Source: Chitinophaga eiseniae
GTDB lineage: Bacteria > Bacteroidota > Bacteroidia > Chitinophagales > Chitinophagaceae
Assembly: GCF_900167135.1 (NCBI RefSeq)
Contig: NZ_FUWZ01000005.1
Location: 319,003-383,002 of the forward strand
Reading direction: 5' to 3'
DNA: 64,000 nucleotides
Shown: positions 44,255-52,992 of the stretch, piece by piece
Layout: each line of letters begins with the position of its first letter
How positions within the stretch are numbered: position 1 is the first letter of the stretch
The notes under the pieces: generated by a model
Seen by the model: only the letters and a program-made list of their open reading frames with translations
What the model was told of the DNA's origin: nothing
Databases searched by the model: none
Position numbers and translations under genes: made by a program

Positions 44255-45427
44255 ATGAAAGAAGTTTTTATAGTAGCCGCAGTCCGTACGCCTATTGGTG
44301 GTTTCAACGGTACGCTGTCCGGTGTTTCGGCCATAAAGCTGGGTTCTGCCGTTATCAAAGCTGCGCTGGAGCAGTCAGGGATCGATGCCGCTAAAGTGAA
44401 TGAAGTATACATGGGCAACGTGCTCAGTGCTAACCTGGGCCAGGCGCCTGCCACGCAGGCCGGTCTGGGTGCGGGTCTGCCGAATACCGTGCCTTGCACG
44501 GGTGTCAACAAGGTATGCGCTTCCGGTATGAAAGCCATTATGCTGGGCGCCCAGAGCATCCAGCTGGGGGAAAATGATATCGTGGTGGCCGGTGGTATGG
44601 AGAGCATGAGCAATGCGCCTTATTACCTGGATAAGGCCCGTACCGGGTACAAGCTCGGTCATGGCACGGTGACGGACGCTATTATCCGCGACGGCCTCTG
44701 GGACCCTTACAAAGATTTCCACATGGGCAACGCCGCTGAACTTTGCGCTGCCGAATATAAAATTACGCGGGAAGACCAGGACGCATACGCTGTTGAAAGT
44801 TATCGGCGGGCGGCGGTAGCCTGGGAGAAGGGATATTACAAAAAAGAAGTGGTGCCGGTGGAAGTGCCCGGTAAAACGGTGGTGACCGTATCAGAAGATG
44901 AAGATTACAAAAAGGTGATCCTCGAGAAAGTGCCCACGCTGAAACCTACCTTCCAGAAAGACGGCACCATCACGGCGGCCAATGCCTCCAACATCAACGA
45001 CGGCGCTGCTGCCGTGGTGCTGGTGAGCGGAGAGAAGCTGAAAGAGCTGGGCCTGAAGCCGCTGGCTAAAATTATCAGCTTCGCCGATGCTAACCAGGCG
45101 CCGGAATGGTTTACCACCACGCCGGTGAAAGCCGCTGAGAAAGCGCTGGCCAAGGCCAACCTGAAAATTTCCGATATGGATTTCGCGGAGGTGAATGAAG
45201 CTTTCTCCTGCGTGCCTATTGCCAATGCCAAAGACCTGAACATGCCGCTGGAAAAAGTGAATGTGTGGGGCGGCGCGGTGTCTATGGGGCACCCGATCGG
45301 TTGCAGCGGCGCGAGGATCGTGGTAACGCTCAATTCCATCCTGCATGAAAATAATGCCCGTTATGGCCTGGCTGCTATCTGTAATGGCGGCGGCGGCGCC
45401 AGCGCGATGATCATCGAAAAAGCATAA
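44255..45427 (+). CDS. Acetyl-CoA C-acetyltransferase (thiolase)
   Basis: 390 residues from MKEVFIVAAVRTPIGGFNGT; an upstream ATG at 44147 adds a non-homologous leader. Active-site Cys88 lies in GVNKVCASGMKAIMLGAQ; the second Cys and the His are in GHPIGCSGARIVVTL, and NEAFSCVPIA and GGGGASAMIIEKA complete the family signature. It joins or splits acetyl-CoA/acetoacetyl-CoA, in fatty-acid degradation or acetoacetyl-CoA synthesis. TATATTTG at 44207-44214 is a good -7 element without a clear -33 partner. Confidence 0.95.
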   Translation: MKEVFIVAAVRTPIGGFNGTLSGVSAIKLGSAVIKAALEQSGIDAAKVNEVYMGNVLSANLGQAPATQAGLGAGLPNTVPCTGVNKVCASGMKAIMLGAQSIQLGENDIVVAGGMESMSNAPYYLDKARTGYKLGHGTVTDAIIRDGLWDPYKDFHMGNAAELCAAEYKITREDQDAYAVESYRRAAVAWEKGYYKKEVVPVEVPGKTVVTVSEDEDYKKVILEKVPTLKPTFQKDGTITAANASNINDGAAAVVLVSGEKLKELGLKPLAKIISFADANQAPEWFTTTPVKAAEKALAKANLKISDMDFAEVNEAFSCVPIANAKDLNMPLEKVNVWGGAVSMGHPIGCSGARIVVTLNSILHENNARYGLAAICNGGGGASAMIIEKA

Positions 45428-45432
45428 TAGTG

Positions 45433-45517
45433 TTTTTTGATTTCCGATTTTTTGATGTTGAGATTTTGCGGACATCTCCCGAAATTTCAACATCAAAAAA
45501 TCGAAAATCAAAAAATT
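45433..45517. repeat. AT-rich inverted repeat at a convergent gene end (terminator-like)
   Basis: TTTTTTGATTTCCGATTTTT and following bases (45433-45467) are mirrored at 45482-45517 (AATTTCAACATCAAAAAATC and on) with two or three mismatches. The right arm reaches the stop codon of the next gene. It likely ends both convergent transcripts. Confidence 0.75.
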
Positions 45518-46136
45518 ATTCCAGTTCCAGCAGCGTATCTTTCCGCATCTTGCCGTAACCCCATTGTAAGTATACGCTGTCAGCCCCTTTTTTCTTCATG
45601 CGCAGGTTACTCACGGCGCGTTGGGGAGTTATCACATCAGGCGTAATTTCTTCAAACAGCCAGTATTTGTCCGTCACCATGCTATAGGTAGGCGTCGCTG
45701 ACAGGATGCCGCTGGTTTTGCTTTGCAGGGCATGGTCCTCGTCGATCGTGTAGCGGTGAAAGTCACTGTCAGACAGCAGGGTAAGCGTAGCCACCAGCGT
45801 GAGGATGCGCAGGGGAGGGATGATCAGCCCCAGCAACAGTACAAACGGAAACCCGAAGAGCACCGTCAGGTAGGCATAGCGGGCGTCGGTACCGGGTTGG
45901 CTCAGGCCATACAGCACCATGCCGCTGCCGGCATAGAGCGTGAAGAACACCCTTTCTGTCTGTATGCCTTTAAACCCGTACCCGTTGATCATCAGCAGCA
46001 GACAGACGACCGAAAAGAACAGGAAAATGAGGTGAATGTACCAGGTAAGGGCCAGTGCTACCGGCGATTTTATCTTCTTGATTTTACAGGAGACAGCTGT
46101 CAGAAAACAGATGGCAAGGATGGTCAGGGTCACCAT
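45516..46136 (-). CDS. Integral membrane protein, function unknown
   Basis: 206 residues with about five membrane segments in the first 140 residues: VTLTILAICFLTAVSC, LTWYIHLIFLFFSVVCLLLMI, VFFTLYAGSGMVLYGLS, YAYLTVLFGFPFVLLLGLIIPP and LRILTLVATLTLLS. A soluble C-terminal tail of about 65 residues (FHRYTIDEDHALQSKTSGI, TPDVITPQRAVSNLRMKKKG, YGKMRKDTLLELE) follows. No family is recognised. Its stop codon lies inside the inverted repeat shared with the thiolase gene. Confidence 0.75.
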   Translation of the reverse strand: MVTLTILAICFLTAVSCKIKKIKSPVALALTWYIHLIFLFFSVVCLLLMINGYGFKGIQTERVFFTLYAGSGMVLYGLSQPGTDARYAYLTVLFGFPFVLLLGLIIPPLRILTLVATLTLLSDSDFHRYTIDEDHALQSKTSGILSATPTYSMVTDKYWLFEEITPDVITPQRAVSNLRMKKKGADSVYLQWGYGKMRKDTLLELE

Positions 46137-46290
46137 GTCATTTAATTATTTGTTTATTTTGAAATTTTTGGAATTGGATCACTCCGCTCTTACTCCGAAA
46201 TTCTGAAAATATGCATAATAAAATTATTAAATATAAAAATAATAAAATAAGTAAATATTATTGGCGGGCTGTCATATTAATTATTAATCC

Positions 46291-46321
46291 TTTGCTTTTT
46301 CGTCAACAAACAATATTTTTG
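46291..46321 (+). promoter_or_regulatory. Bacteroidota-type promoter of pdhB
   Basis: TTTG at 46291-46294, a 19-bp spacer and TATTTTTG at 46314-46321 match the -33/-7 consensus. The expected leader is about 45 nt before the ATG at 46375. Confidence 0.65.
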
Positions 46322-46374
46322 CCCTGCCTTACGACAATCAGGCACTTAAACTTTCAAACTTTATTAAGAATAGC

Positions 46375-47358
46375 ATGCGTCAGATAGCTTTCAGACAAGC
46401 CTTAAGAGAAGCCCTGCAGGAGGAATTTCGCCGTGATGAACGGGTATTACTGATGGGGGAGGAAGTAGCCGAATACAATGGTGCTTATAAAGTGAGCCAG
46501 GGAATGCTCGATGAGTTTGGTCCAAAACGTGTGATCGACACCCCGATCGCTGAACTTGGATTTGCTGCCATTGGCGTTGGTGCTGCGCAGAACGGCCTTC
46601 GCCCGGTAGTGGAATTTATGACCTGGAACTTCGCAACACTGGCTTTAGACCAGATCCTGAATACGGCTTCCAAAATGCTCGCCATGAGTGGTGGCCAGGT
46701 TGGCTGTCCGATCGTTTTCCGCGGACCTAACGGTTCTGCCGGTCAGCTGGGCGCTCAGCACTCTACCGCTTTCGAAAGCTACTATGCCAACATCCCCGGC
46801 CTGAAAGTGATCTCCGTTTCCAATCCATACGATGCTAAAGGTTTGCTCAAAGCGGCTATCCGCGACGACGATCCGGTTGTTTTCATGGAAAGTGAAGTGA
46901 TGTACGGCGATATGGGCGAAGTACCGGAAGAGGAATACATCATCCCGATCGGTAAAGCTGATATCAAACGTGCCGGTAAAGACGTGACCATCGTTTCTTT
47001 CAATAAAATGATGAAAGTGGCCCTGGGTGCTGCGGAAGAACTGGCTAAAGAAGGTATCGAAGCGGAAGTGATCGACCTGCGTACGATCCGTCCGCTGGAC
47101 TGGTTCACCATCCTCGAGTCTGTAAAGAAAACCAACCGCCTCGTGATCGTGGAAGAACAATGGCCGTTCTCCAGCGTTTCTTCTGAAATCGCTTACCGCA
47201 TCCAGAAAGAAGGCTTCGACTACCTCGATGCACCTATCCGCCGTATCACTGCTCCTGATGCTCCCATGCACTACGCACCCAACCTGGTGAAACTGTACAT
47301 GCCGGATGTAGAGCGTACCGTGAAACTGGTGAAAGAAGTAATGTATATGAAGAAATAA
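46375..47358 (+). CDS. pdhB: Pyruvate dehydrogenase E1 component, beta subunit
   Basis: 327 residues. It starts MRQIAFRQALREALQEEFRR and has the transketolase pyrimidine domain (LLMGEEVAEYNGAYKVSQGM, PIAELGFAAIGVGAAQNGLRPVVEFM, ALDQILNTASKMLAMSGGQVGCPIVFRGPNGSAGQLGAQHS) and the C-terminal transketolase domain (EVIDLRTIRPLDWFTILESVKKTNRLVIVEEQWPFSSV, ITAPDAPMHYAPNLVKLYMPD). With an alpha subunit it decarboxylates pyruvate via thiamine diphosphate. The alpha and E2 genes are not next to it. Branched-chain E1 is a weaker alternative. Confidence 0.94.
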   Translation: MRQIAFRQALREALQEEFRRDERVLLMGEEVAEYNGAYKVSQGMLDEFGPKRVIDTPIAELGFAAIGVGAAQNGLRPVVEFMTWNFATLALDQILNTASKMLAMSGGQVGCPIVFRGPNGSAGQLGAQHSTAFESYYANIPGLKVISVSNPYDAKGLLKAAIRDDDPVVFMESEVMYGDMGEVPEEEYIIPIGKADIKRAGKDVTIVSFNKMMKVALGAAEELAKEGIEAEVIDLRTIRPLDWFTILESVKKTNRLVIVEEQWPFSSVSSEIAYRIQKEGFDYLDAPIRRITAPDAPMHYAPNLVKLYMPDVERTVKLVKEVMYMKK

Positions 47359-47371
47359 CCGGGGTTTATGG

Positions 47372-47507
47372 ATTTCAAAATTTACGGATTTTGAAATGTA
47401 AAAATTTTGGTATTTATAAAAAGCGAAGACCTGAGCAAACATATGTCGCTCAGGTCTTCGCTTTTTATAAATCCAAAAATCGTAAATCCAAAAATCGTAA
47501 ATCCCAA
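47372..47507. terminator. Nested inverted repeat with 24-bp perfect stem, bidirectional terminator
   Basis: TTTATAAAAAGCGAAGACCT and on (47413-47436) pairs perfectly with 47448-47471 over 24 bp, with an 11-nt loop. Outside it, AT-rich imperfect arms (GGATTT...ACGGATTTT on the left; a duplicated AATCCAAAAATCGTA on the right) reach almost to the stop of cysM. It separates the convergent pdhB and cysM genes. Confidence 0.85.
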
Positions 47508-47509
47508 GA

Positions 47510-48382
47510 TCATGCAAAAAGGTCACTCGACAGGTAGCGGTCGCCCCGGTCGCAGATAATACCCACGATCACACCGCTGGTCAGTTCCTTTGAAAGGCGC
47601 AGGGCCGCCGCCATAGCGCCGCCGCTGCTCATGCCGCAGAAAATAGCCTCTTCTTTCGCCAGCCTTTTTGTCATTTCTCTTGCCTCCTGTTCGGAGATGT
47701 CCAATGTCATGTCCACCCGCGATTTATCGAATATTTTAGGGAGATAGGCCTCCGGCCATTTGCGGATACCGGGTATTTTGGAACCGTCGGTAGGCTGGCA
47801 GCCCACAATCTGTACCGCCGGGTTCTGTTCCTTGAGGTACCGGGATACGCCCATAATGGTACCCGTGGTGCCCATGGCGCTCACGAAATGGGTGATCTCG
47901 CCGGCCGTGTCCCGCCAGATTTCCGGCCCGGTGGTTTTATAGTGCATCCCGTAGTTATCGGGGTTGGCAAACTGGTTCAGCATCACGTAGCCGCCTTTGG
48001 CCACCTGTGCGTTGGCGAAGTCGATAGAAGCCTCCATGGATTCTTCCAATATCACCCTGGCGCCGTAAGCCTGCATGGTCTGCACCCGCTCGAGGGTGGA
48101 GTCTGCCGGCATGACCAGGTCTATCTCGATGCCGAATAAATTGGCAATCATTGCCAGTGCTATGCCGGTATTGCCGCTGGTAGCTTCTATCAGGCGGGTG
48201 CCGCTGCGGATCTCGCCCCTGTCCAGCGCCCCTTTGATCATACCATAGGCTGCGCGGTCTTTTACACTGCCGCCGGGATTGGTACCCTCCAGTTTAGCAT
48301 AGATTTTAACATCCGGGTTCTCCGGGATTCGTTGTAATTCCACCATTGGCGTATTGCCAACGAGGTCCAGTATTGTCGCCAT
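47510..48382 (-). CDS. cysM: Cysteine synthase (O-acetylserine sulfhydrylase B type)
   Basis: 290 residues. The PLP lysine is Lys41 in NPGGSVKDRAAYGMIKGAL; the phosphate- and substrate-binding loop is LIEATSGNTGIALAMIA; ITHFVSAMGTTGTIMGVSRYLKEQNP and AIFCGMSSGGAMAAALRL are typical, and it ends GIICDRGDRYLSSDLFA. It makes cysteine from O-acetylserine and sulfide. Length and the C-terminus fit CysM rather than the longer CysK. The gene is 9 nt downstream of cysE, which makes its substrate. Confidence 0.93.
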   Translation of the reverse strand: MATILDLVGNTPMVELQRIPENPDVKIYAKLEGTNPGGSVKDRAAYGMIKGALDRGEIRSGTRLIEATSGNTGIALAMIANLFGIEIDLVMPADSTLERVQTMQAYGARVILEESMEASIDFANAQVAKGGYVMLNQFANPDNYGMHYKTTGPEIWRDTAGEITHFVSAMGTTGTIMGVSRYLKEQNPAVQIVGCQPTDGSKIPGIRKWPEAYLPKIFDKSRVDMTLDISEQEAREMTKRLAKEEAIFCGMSSGGAMAAALRLSKELTSGVIVGIICDRGDRYLSSDLFA

Positions 48383-48391
48383 AGTCGGTAG

Positions 48392-49204
48392 TTATTCGTG
48401 ATTGCTCTCCAGGTATTTATGCTCCGCTTTGTAATAGATGCGGGAAAAAGGCTCTACGCTCCGTATCAGCCATACGTTACCACCGATAACGCTATGGTGG
48501 CCGATAACGGTATCGCCGCCCAGGATGGTGGCGCCGGCATAAATCACCACATGTTCTTCAATGGTAGGATGCCGCTTGCTGCGCGCCATGGTTTTTTCAA
48601 TACTCAGCGCGCCGAGGGTGACGCCCTGGTACAGCTTTACGTGCTGGCCGATAACGGTCGTTTCCCCGATGACGATGCCGGTGCCATGGTCTATACAGAA
48701 GAACGGGGCTATCACTGCTCCCGGGTGTATGTCGATACCGGTGCGGGCATGCGCCAGCTCCGTGATCATCCTGGGCAGCAGCGGGATCTTCAGCTCATAC
48801 AGGGCGTGGGCCATCCGGTAAAACGCGATGGCGTAGAACCCGGGGTAGGCGCGGATCACCTCATACAGACAGGTAGCCGCCGGGTCGCCCTGGAAAATGG
48901 CGTTCGCGTCTTTGGTCAGCTCATCATATATCAGAGGCACCCTGCTCATAAAAGCGCGGCTGATATGGCCCGCTTCTTCGGGCAACTGATGCTGCATCGG
49001 CAGCAGCAAAGTCTCCAGCTGTTTCTCCAGCTTGCGGCCGTACTCTTTCAACAGTACGGGGTCGGCCATCACCTGGCCGGTATGTTCGGGGAATAACCAA
49101 TTAATCAGACTATTGGCAAAATCACTTACAACACTTGTGGCGGGATAAGCATTTGCGGCAGCCAGTTGGTGTCTTCGCGCCAGTTCTTCCAAAAAATCGC
49201 TCAT
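48392..49204 (-). CDS. cysE: Serine O-acetyltransferase
   Basis: 270 residues. A helical N-terminal part (LEELARRHQLAAANAYPA, MQHQLPEEAGHISRAFMSRV) leads to a left-handed hexapeptide beta-helix: ARTGIDIHPGAVIAPFFCIDHGTGIVIGETTVIGQHVKLYQGVTLGALSIEK and HVVIYAGATILGGDTVIGHHSVIGGNVWLIRSV. It makes O-acetylserine from serine and acetyl-CoA for CysM, encoded next. The conserved C-terminal Ile for CysK binding is not present, so classic complex formation is unlikely. It is divergent from the response-regulator gene, with a long inverted repeat between. Confidence 0.94.
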   Translation of the reverse strand: MSDFLEELARRHQLAAANAYPATSVVSDFANSLINWLFPEHTGQVMADPVLLKEYGRKLEKQLETLLLPMQHQLPEEAGHISRAFMSRVPLIYDELTKDANAIFQGDPAATCLYEVIRAYPGFYAIAFYRMAHALYELKIPLLPRMITELAHARTGIDIHPGAVIAPFFCIDHGTGIVIGETTVIGQHVKLYQGVTLGALSIEKTMARSKRHPTIEEHVVIYAGATILGGDTVIGHHSVIGGNVWLIRSVEPFSRIYYKAEHKYLESNHE

Positions 49205-49298
49205 ATGCGGAAGGAATTACAGATCTGTATTCGTTTGTATGCTAAAATTACTCATATTCCCCGTAAAGTTAGTAGACTTTTCATTCAGGGATTTTCAA

Positions 49299-49406
49299 AT
49301 TTTGTTATTTAGATATTTAAAATGCAGCGGAGAAAAAGGTATGTTAATTTACATATATTTAATGCAGTTATTCTTCGCTGCATTTTAAATATCTAAATAA
49401 CAAAAT
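49299..49406. repeat. Perfect 31-bp inverted repeat in a divergent promoter region
   Basis: 49299-49329 (ATTTTGTTATTTAGATATTT and on to CAGCG) is exactly complementary to 49376-49406; with one mismatch the pairing runs 5 bp further in, and weaker pairing extends outward. The loop is about 46 nt. Both flanking genes (cysE and the response regulator) are transcribed away from it. Confidence 0.9.
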
Positions 49407-49486
49407 CAAAAAATACCTAAATCTCCGTTATTTTTGGCGCTGATTACTACCGGACTATACCGGTATTATAAATCTCAACAATCGCT

Positions 49487-50671
49487 ATGGCTAACATTTT
49501 AATTATTGACGACGAAAAAAGCATCCGTAAAACACTCACTGAAATTCTGAGCTATGAAGGCTATAAGGTAGAAGAGGCTGCGGACGGCTTGGAAGGATTT
49601 AAAATGTTCCAGGCAAAACAATACGATGCCGTATTGTGTGATATCAAAATGCCTAAAATGGATGGCCTGGAATTCCTGGAGAAAGCCCGGGAAATTAACC
49701 AGGACGTGCCTATTATCATGGTGTCCGGCCACGGTAATATCGACACCGCTGTTGACGCTGTGAAAAAAGGCGCTTATGATTATATCTCCAAACCGCCGGA
49801 CCTGAACCGCCTCCTGATCACCCTGCGCAACGCAATGGATAAAACCAAGCTGGTGACAGAAACCAAAACCCTGCGCCGCAAGGTGAACAAGGTACCGGAA
49901 ATGATCGGCGATTCCGCTCCCATCCTGAAAATCCGGGAAACGATCGAAAAAGTGGCGCCTACCGACGCCCGTGTATTGATCACCGGGGAAAACGGCGTAG
50001 GAAAGGAACTGGTGGCCCGATGGCTCCATGAACGCAGTAACCGCGCCTCCGGCCCTATGGTGGAAGTGAACTGCGCCGCCATCCCCAGCGAACTGATAGA
50101 AAGCGAACTTTTCGGTCATGAAAAAGGCTCTTTTACTTCCGCGGTAAAACAACGCATCGGCAAATTTGAACAGGCCAGCGGCGGTACCCTTTTCCTGGAC
50201 GAAATCGGCGATATGAGCCTCAGCGCACAAGCCAAAGTGCTCCGTGCCCTGCAGGAAGGAAAGATCACCCGCGTGGGGGGCGACAAGGAAATCAGTGTCG
50301 ACGTGCGCGTGGTGGCCGCTACCAACAAAGACCTGCTGAAGGAAGTGGAAGAGAAAAACTTCCGCCTCGACCTCTACCACCGCCTGAGTGTGATCCTCAT
50401 CCACGTGGCGTCCCTCAACGACCGCCGCGACGACGTGCCGCTGCTGGTAGATAACTTCCTCGACGCTGTATGCAGCGAGTACGGTATCGCCCGCAAAGGC
50501 ATTGACAAAGAGGCCATGAAAGCACTGCAAAACCACAACTGGTCCGGTAATATCCGTGAACTGCGCAACGTGGTGGAAAGACTGGTGATCCTCTCCGGTA
50601 AAACCATCACCACAGAAGATGTGGAAGACTTTGTCGTGCCCGTCCGCGAAAGAAAAAAAGCAGGTTCCTGA
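49487..50671 (+). CDS. NtrC-like response regulator with AAA+ domain, lacking HTH
   Basis: 394 residues. Receiver domain 1-120 with Asp52 in VLCDIKMPKMDGLEFLEK; AAA+ domain about 138-370 with Walker A GENGVGKE (168-174), Walker B GGTLFLDEIGD, and the arginine-finger region RLDLYHRLSVILI. The loop that contacts sigma-54 reads GSFTSA (214-219) instead of GAFTGA, and the chain ends about 20 residues past the AAA+ lid without the Fis-type DNA-binding domain. It may therefore act from solution or via other contacts. The alpha/beta hydrolase gene follows after 12 nt. No cognate kinase is adjacent. Confidence 0.9.
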   Translation: MANILIIDDEKSIRKTLTEILSYEGYKVEEAADGLEGFKMFQAKQYDAVLCDIKMPKMDGLEFLEKAREINQDVPIIMVSGHGNIDTAVDAVKKGAYDYISKPPDLNRLLITLRNAMDKTKLVTETKTLRRKVNKVPEMIGDSAPILKIRETIEKVAPTDARVLITGENGVGKELVARWLHERSNRASGPMVEVNCAAIPSELIESELFGHEKGSFTSAVKQRIGKFEQASGGTLFLDEIGDMSLSAQAKVLRALQEGKITRVGGDKEISVDVRVVAATNKDLLKEVEEKNFRLDLYHRLSVILIHVASLNDRRDDVPLLVDNFLDAVCSEYGIARKGIDKEAMKALQNHNWSGNIRELRNVVERLVILSGKTITTEDVEDFVVPVRERKKAGS

Positions 50672-50683
50672 ATCTGAAACCAT

Positions 50684-51337
50684 ATGCCCAGACATCTGTA
50701 TCTCATCAGCGGCCTCGGGGCCGACGAACGCATCTTCGACAACCTGCGTTTCCCGGCCGGCTATGACATACATCACCTGAAGTGGATACCACCGCTTCCC
50801 GATGAGCCCATCAGCAGTTATGCCTCCCGTATGGCGGAAGGCATCACGGCCGATGGGCCCATTTCTTTACTGGGCGTATCTTTTGGCGGTATCATGAGCC
50901 TGGAGATCGCCCGTGTGCGGCCCATTGCACAAAATATCCTCGTGTCCAGCATTAAACATACAGCCGAAAAGCCGCCGTATTACAACTGGGCACGCAGGCT
51001 CCGCCTCCACCAGCTGCCCGACGCCATCCTCTACCGGCAGCGGGGCATGGTGGTGAAAAAGTTCCTCAACATCGAAACGAAAGCAGAAGGACAGCTGGTC
51101 AGGGAATATCTCTCCAAAAAAGACTTCACCTACACCCGATGGGCGGTCAACACGATCCTGCACTGGAAAAATGACATCATACCTCCCCACCTGGTACATA
51201 TTCACGGGGGAAAAGACATGCCTTTCCCCATCCGTTTTGTAAAGCCTACCCATGTGATCCCCGACGGTGGCCATTTTATGGTGCTCAACCGCGCCGCCGA
51301 GATGAACCGGATATTGGGTGAAACGCTGCTCGGGTAG
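50684..51337 (+). CDS. Alpha/beta hydrolase
   Basis: 217 residues. MPRHLYLISGLGADERIFDNLRF gives the oxyanion region, the nucleophile Ser is in LLGVSFGGIMSLEIA, and HIHGGKDMPFPI with PDGGHFMVLNRAAEMNRIL supply acid and His. It is small and lacks a lid and a signal peptide, so it is cytoplasmic. It is 12 nt after the response regulator and likely cotranscribed with it. The substrate is unknown. Confidence 0.88.
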   Translation: MPRHLYLISGLGADERIFDNLRFPAGYDIHHLKWIPPLPDEPISSYASRMAEGITADGPISLLGVSFGGIMSLEIARVRPIAQNILVSSIKHTAEKPPYYNWARRLRLHQLPDAILYRQRGMVVKKFLNIETKAEGQLVREYLSKKDFTYTRWAVNTILHWKNDIIPPHLVHIHGGKDMPFPIRFVKPTHVIPDGGHFMVLNRAAEMNRILGETLLG

Positions 51338-51667
51338 CGGCACGCGGAGTTCACGCAAAGCACGCAAAGCAGCAAAGAGCGCAAAGATCATATAAGCGAG
51401 CAGAGAAAGCAAAGGAGCGGAGATCAATTCGAATTGATCTCCGCTCCTTTGCTTTCTTATTTAAACTTAAAAAAATCTTTGCGCTCTTTGCTGCTTTGCG
51501 TGCTTTGCGAGAACTTTTTTCTACGGAATTGAAATATTATTTTTAGTTTTAATAACTATAACTGTATTATTTAAGCTATTTTTAAGAAAACTTTTCCCTA
51601 CGAAAAGCTACTCACTAACAACAGAATATTATATTTGCCTTTTTAAGCATCTAATAAGCGTATTTGA
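51338..51667. other. Intergenic region: repeat element and lepB promoter
   Basis: 330 bp. It holds the palindromic element at 51351-51512 and then AT-rich sequence with TATATTTG at 51630-51637, a -7 element 31 bp before lepB; no TTTG lies at the expected -33 distance. No open frame of note. Confidence 0.5.
51351..51512. repeat. Palindromic repeat element, copy 1 (~160 bp, nested inverted repeats)
   Basis: Outer arms 51351-51388 and 51475-51512 (made of CACGCAAAG / GCAAAG units) are complementary apart from one or two bases. The core 51405-51456 is a perfect 26-bp palindrome centred at 51430/51431. A homologous copy in opposite orientation lies at 54675-54832. Confidence 0.9.
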
Positions 51668-52855
51668 ATGAATCTGGCATTTTGGAAAAAAAATAAAGAA
51701 GGTCAGCCAAAGAAAAAGAAATCTACGGCGAGAGAATGGTTGGACGCTGGCATCTTTGCTATCATAGCAGCCACGCTTATCCGCACTTTTATTTTTGAGG
51801 CCTATACCATTCCTACACCTTCCATGGAAAAGACCTTGCTGGTAAACGACTTTCTCTTTGTCAGCAAAATCAGCTACGGGCCCCGTATTCCAATGACGCC
51901 GCTGGCCATGCCTTTTGTGCATCATACCATGCCGTTCACCAAATCCACCAAAGCTTACTCTGAAGCCATTAAATGGAAATACAAACGCCTCCCGGGCTTC
52001 TCCGATATCAAACGTTATGACGTAGTGGTGTTCAATTTCCCGGAAGGAGACACTGTGGCTATTGACGCACCGGACCCAAGTTATTACAACATGGTAAGGC
52101 AGGTCGGCTGGCAGGCAGTCAACAATTCCTATCAGATCATTCATCGCCCGGTAGATAAAAGGGAAAACTATATCAAACGCTGTATGGCCGAAGCCGGCGA
52201 TACCATTAAAATCGTACACGGCGCTGTGTATGTAAATGGTCAGCCAGCACCGGTGCCTTCCGGCAGCCAGCACAAATACGTGGTGGAAACTACCGGCGAC
52301 CAGCTCAATACCAGCCGCCTGGAAGAACTGGGCATCGTTGGCCCGGAATATACTTTTGATAACAACAAGTATGTGTATAACCTTACGCCGGAGAACGTAA
52401 CGGCGCTCAAACAGTTCCCGATCGTTAAAAACATCACGGTCTACGAAGAGTCCAACTATGTTGATTTTAACTACAACATGGTGTTCCCGCACGATACCAC
52501 ACATGTCAAATGGACAGAAGAAAACTTCGGTCCGCTGTATATTCCGAAGAAAGGCGCTACCATCAAACTGGACGACAGCAACTTTGCCATCTACGACCGC
52601 GCCATCCGTGTGTATGAAGGCAATACGCTGGAAAGAAAAGAGGGTAAAATCTTCATCAACGGTCAACAGACAGACAGCTACACTTTTAAAATGAACTACT
52701 ACTGGATGATGGGGGATAACCGCAACAATTCCCTCGATTCCCGCTTCTGGGGCTTTGTGCCGGAAGATCACGTGGTCGGTAAGGCATGGCTGATCTGGAT
52801 GAGCTATGGTGAACACGGCATCCGTTGGAGCCGTCTCTTCAGAGGGATCAAATAA
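51668..52855 (+). CDS. lepB: Signal peptidase I
   Basis: 395 residues, long like most Bacteroidota LepB proteins owing to an insertion between the catalytic segments. One membrane anchor (WLDAGIFAIIAATLIRTFIF) precedes the nucleophile Ser52 in YTIPTPSMEKTLLVNDFLFV. The general base Lys170 is in NYIKRCMAEAGDTIKIV; YWMMGDNRNNSLDSRFWGFVPEDHVVGKAWLIWMS is the conserved box D/E. It cleaves signal peptides of exported proteins on the outer face of the inner membrane. It starts about 155 bp after the repeat element and stands alone. Confidence 0.95.
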   Translation: MNLAFWKKNKEGQPKKKKSTAREWLDAGIFAIIAATLIRTFIFEAYTIPTPSMEKTLLVNDFLFVSKISYGPRIPMTPLAMPFVHHTMPFTKSTKAYSEAIKWKYKRLPGFSDIKRYDVVVFNFPEGDTVAIDAPDPSYYNMVRQVGWQAVNNSYQIIHRPVDKRENYIKRCMAEAGDTIKIVHGAVYVNGQPAPVPSGSQHKYVVETTGDQLNTSRLEELGIVGPEYTFDNNKYVYNLTPENVTALKQFPIVKNITVYEESNYVDFNYNMVFPHDTTHVKWTEENFGPLYIPKKGATIKLDDSNFAIYDRAIRVYEGNTLERKEGKIFINGQQTDSYTFKMNYYWMMGDNRNNSLDSRFWGFVPEDHVVGKAWLIWMSYGEHGIRWSRLFRGIK

Positions 52856-52992
52856 GCACTGGCTGAAAATATTTTTTAAAGTAAATTACGGATCGGCACA
52901 TTGCCGGTCCGTAGTTGTCTTTGCCCCTCTATAGCCCCATTAAAGGCCTATTCCGGTAAAGGCTACATCTTAACAGTATCACACTTTTTTTT

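Noticed and set aside
51351..51512. Insertion sequence
   Set aside because: There is an inverted-repeat structure but no transposase frame, and a second copy is equally short; a MITE or REP-type element is a better fit.
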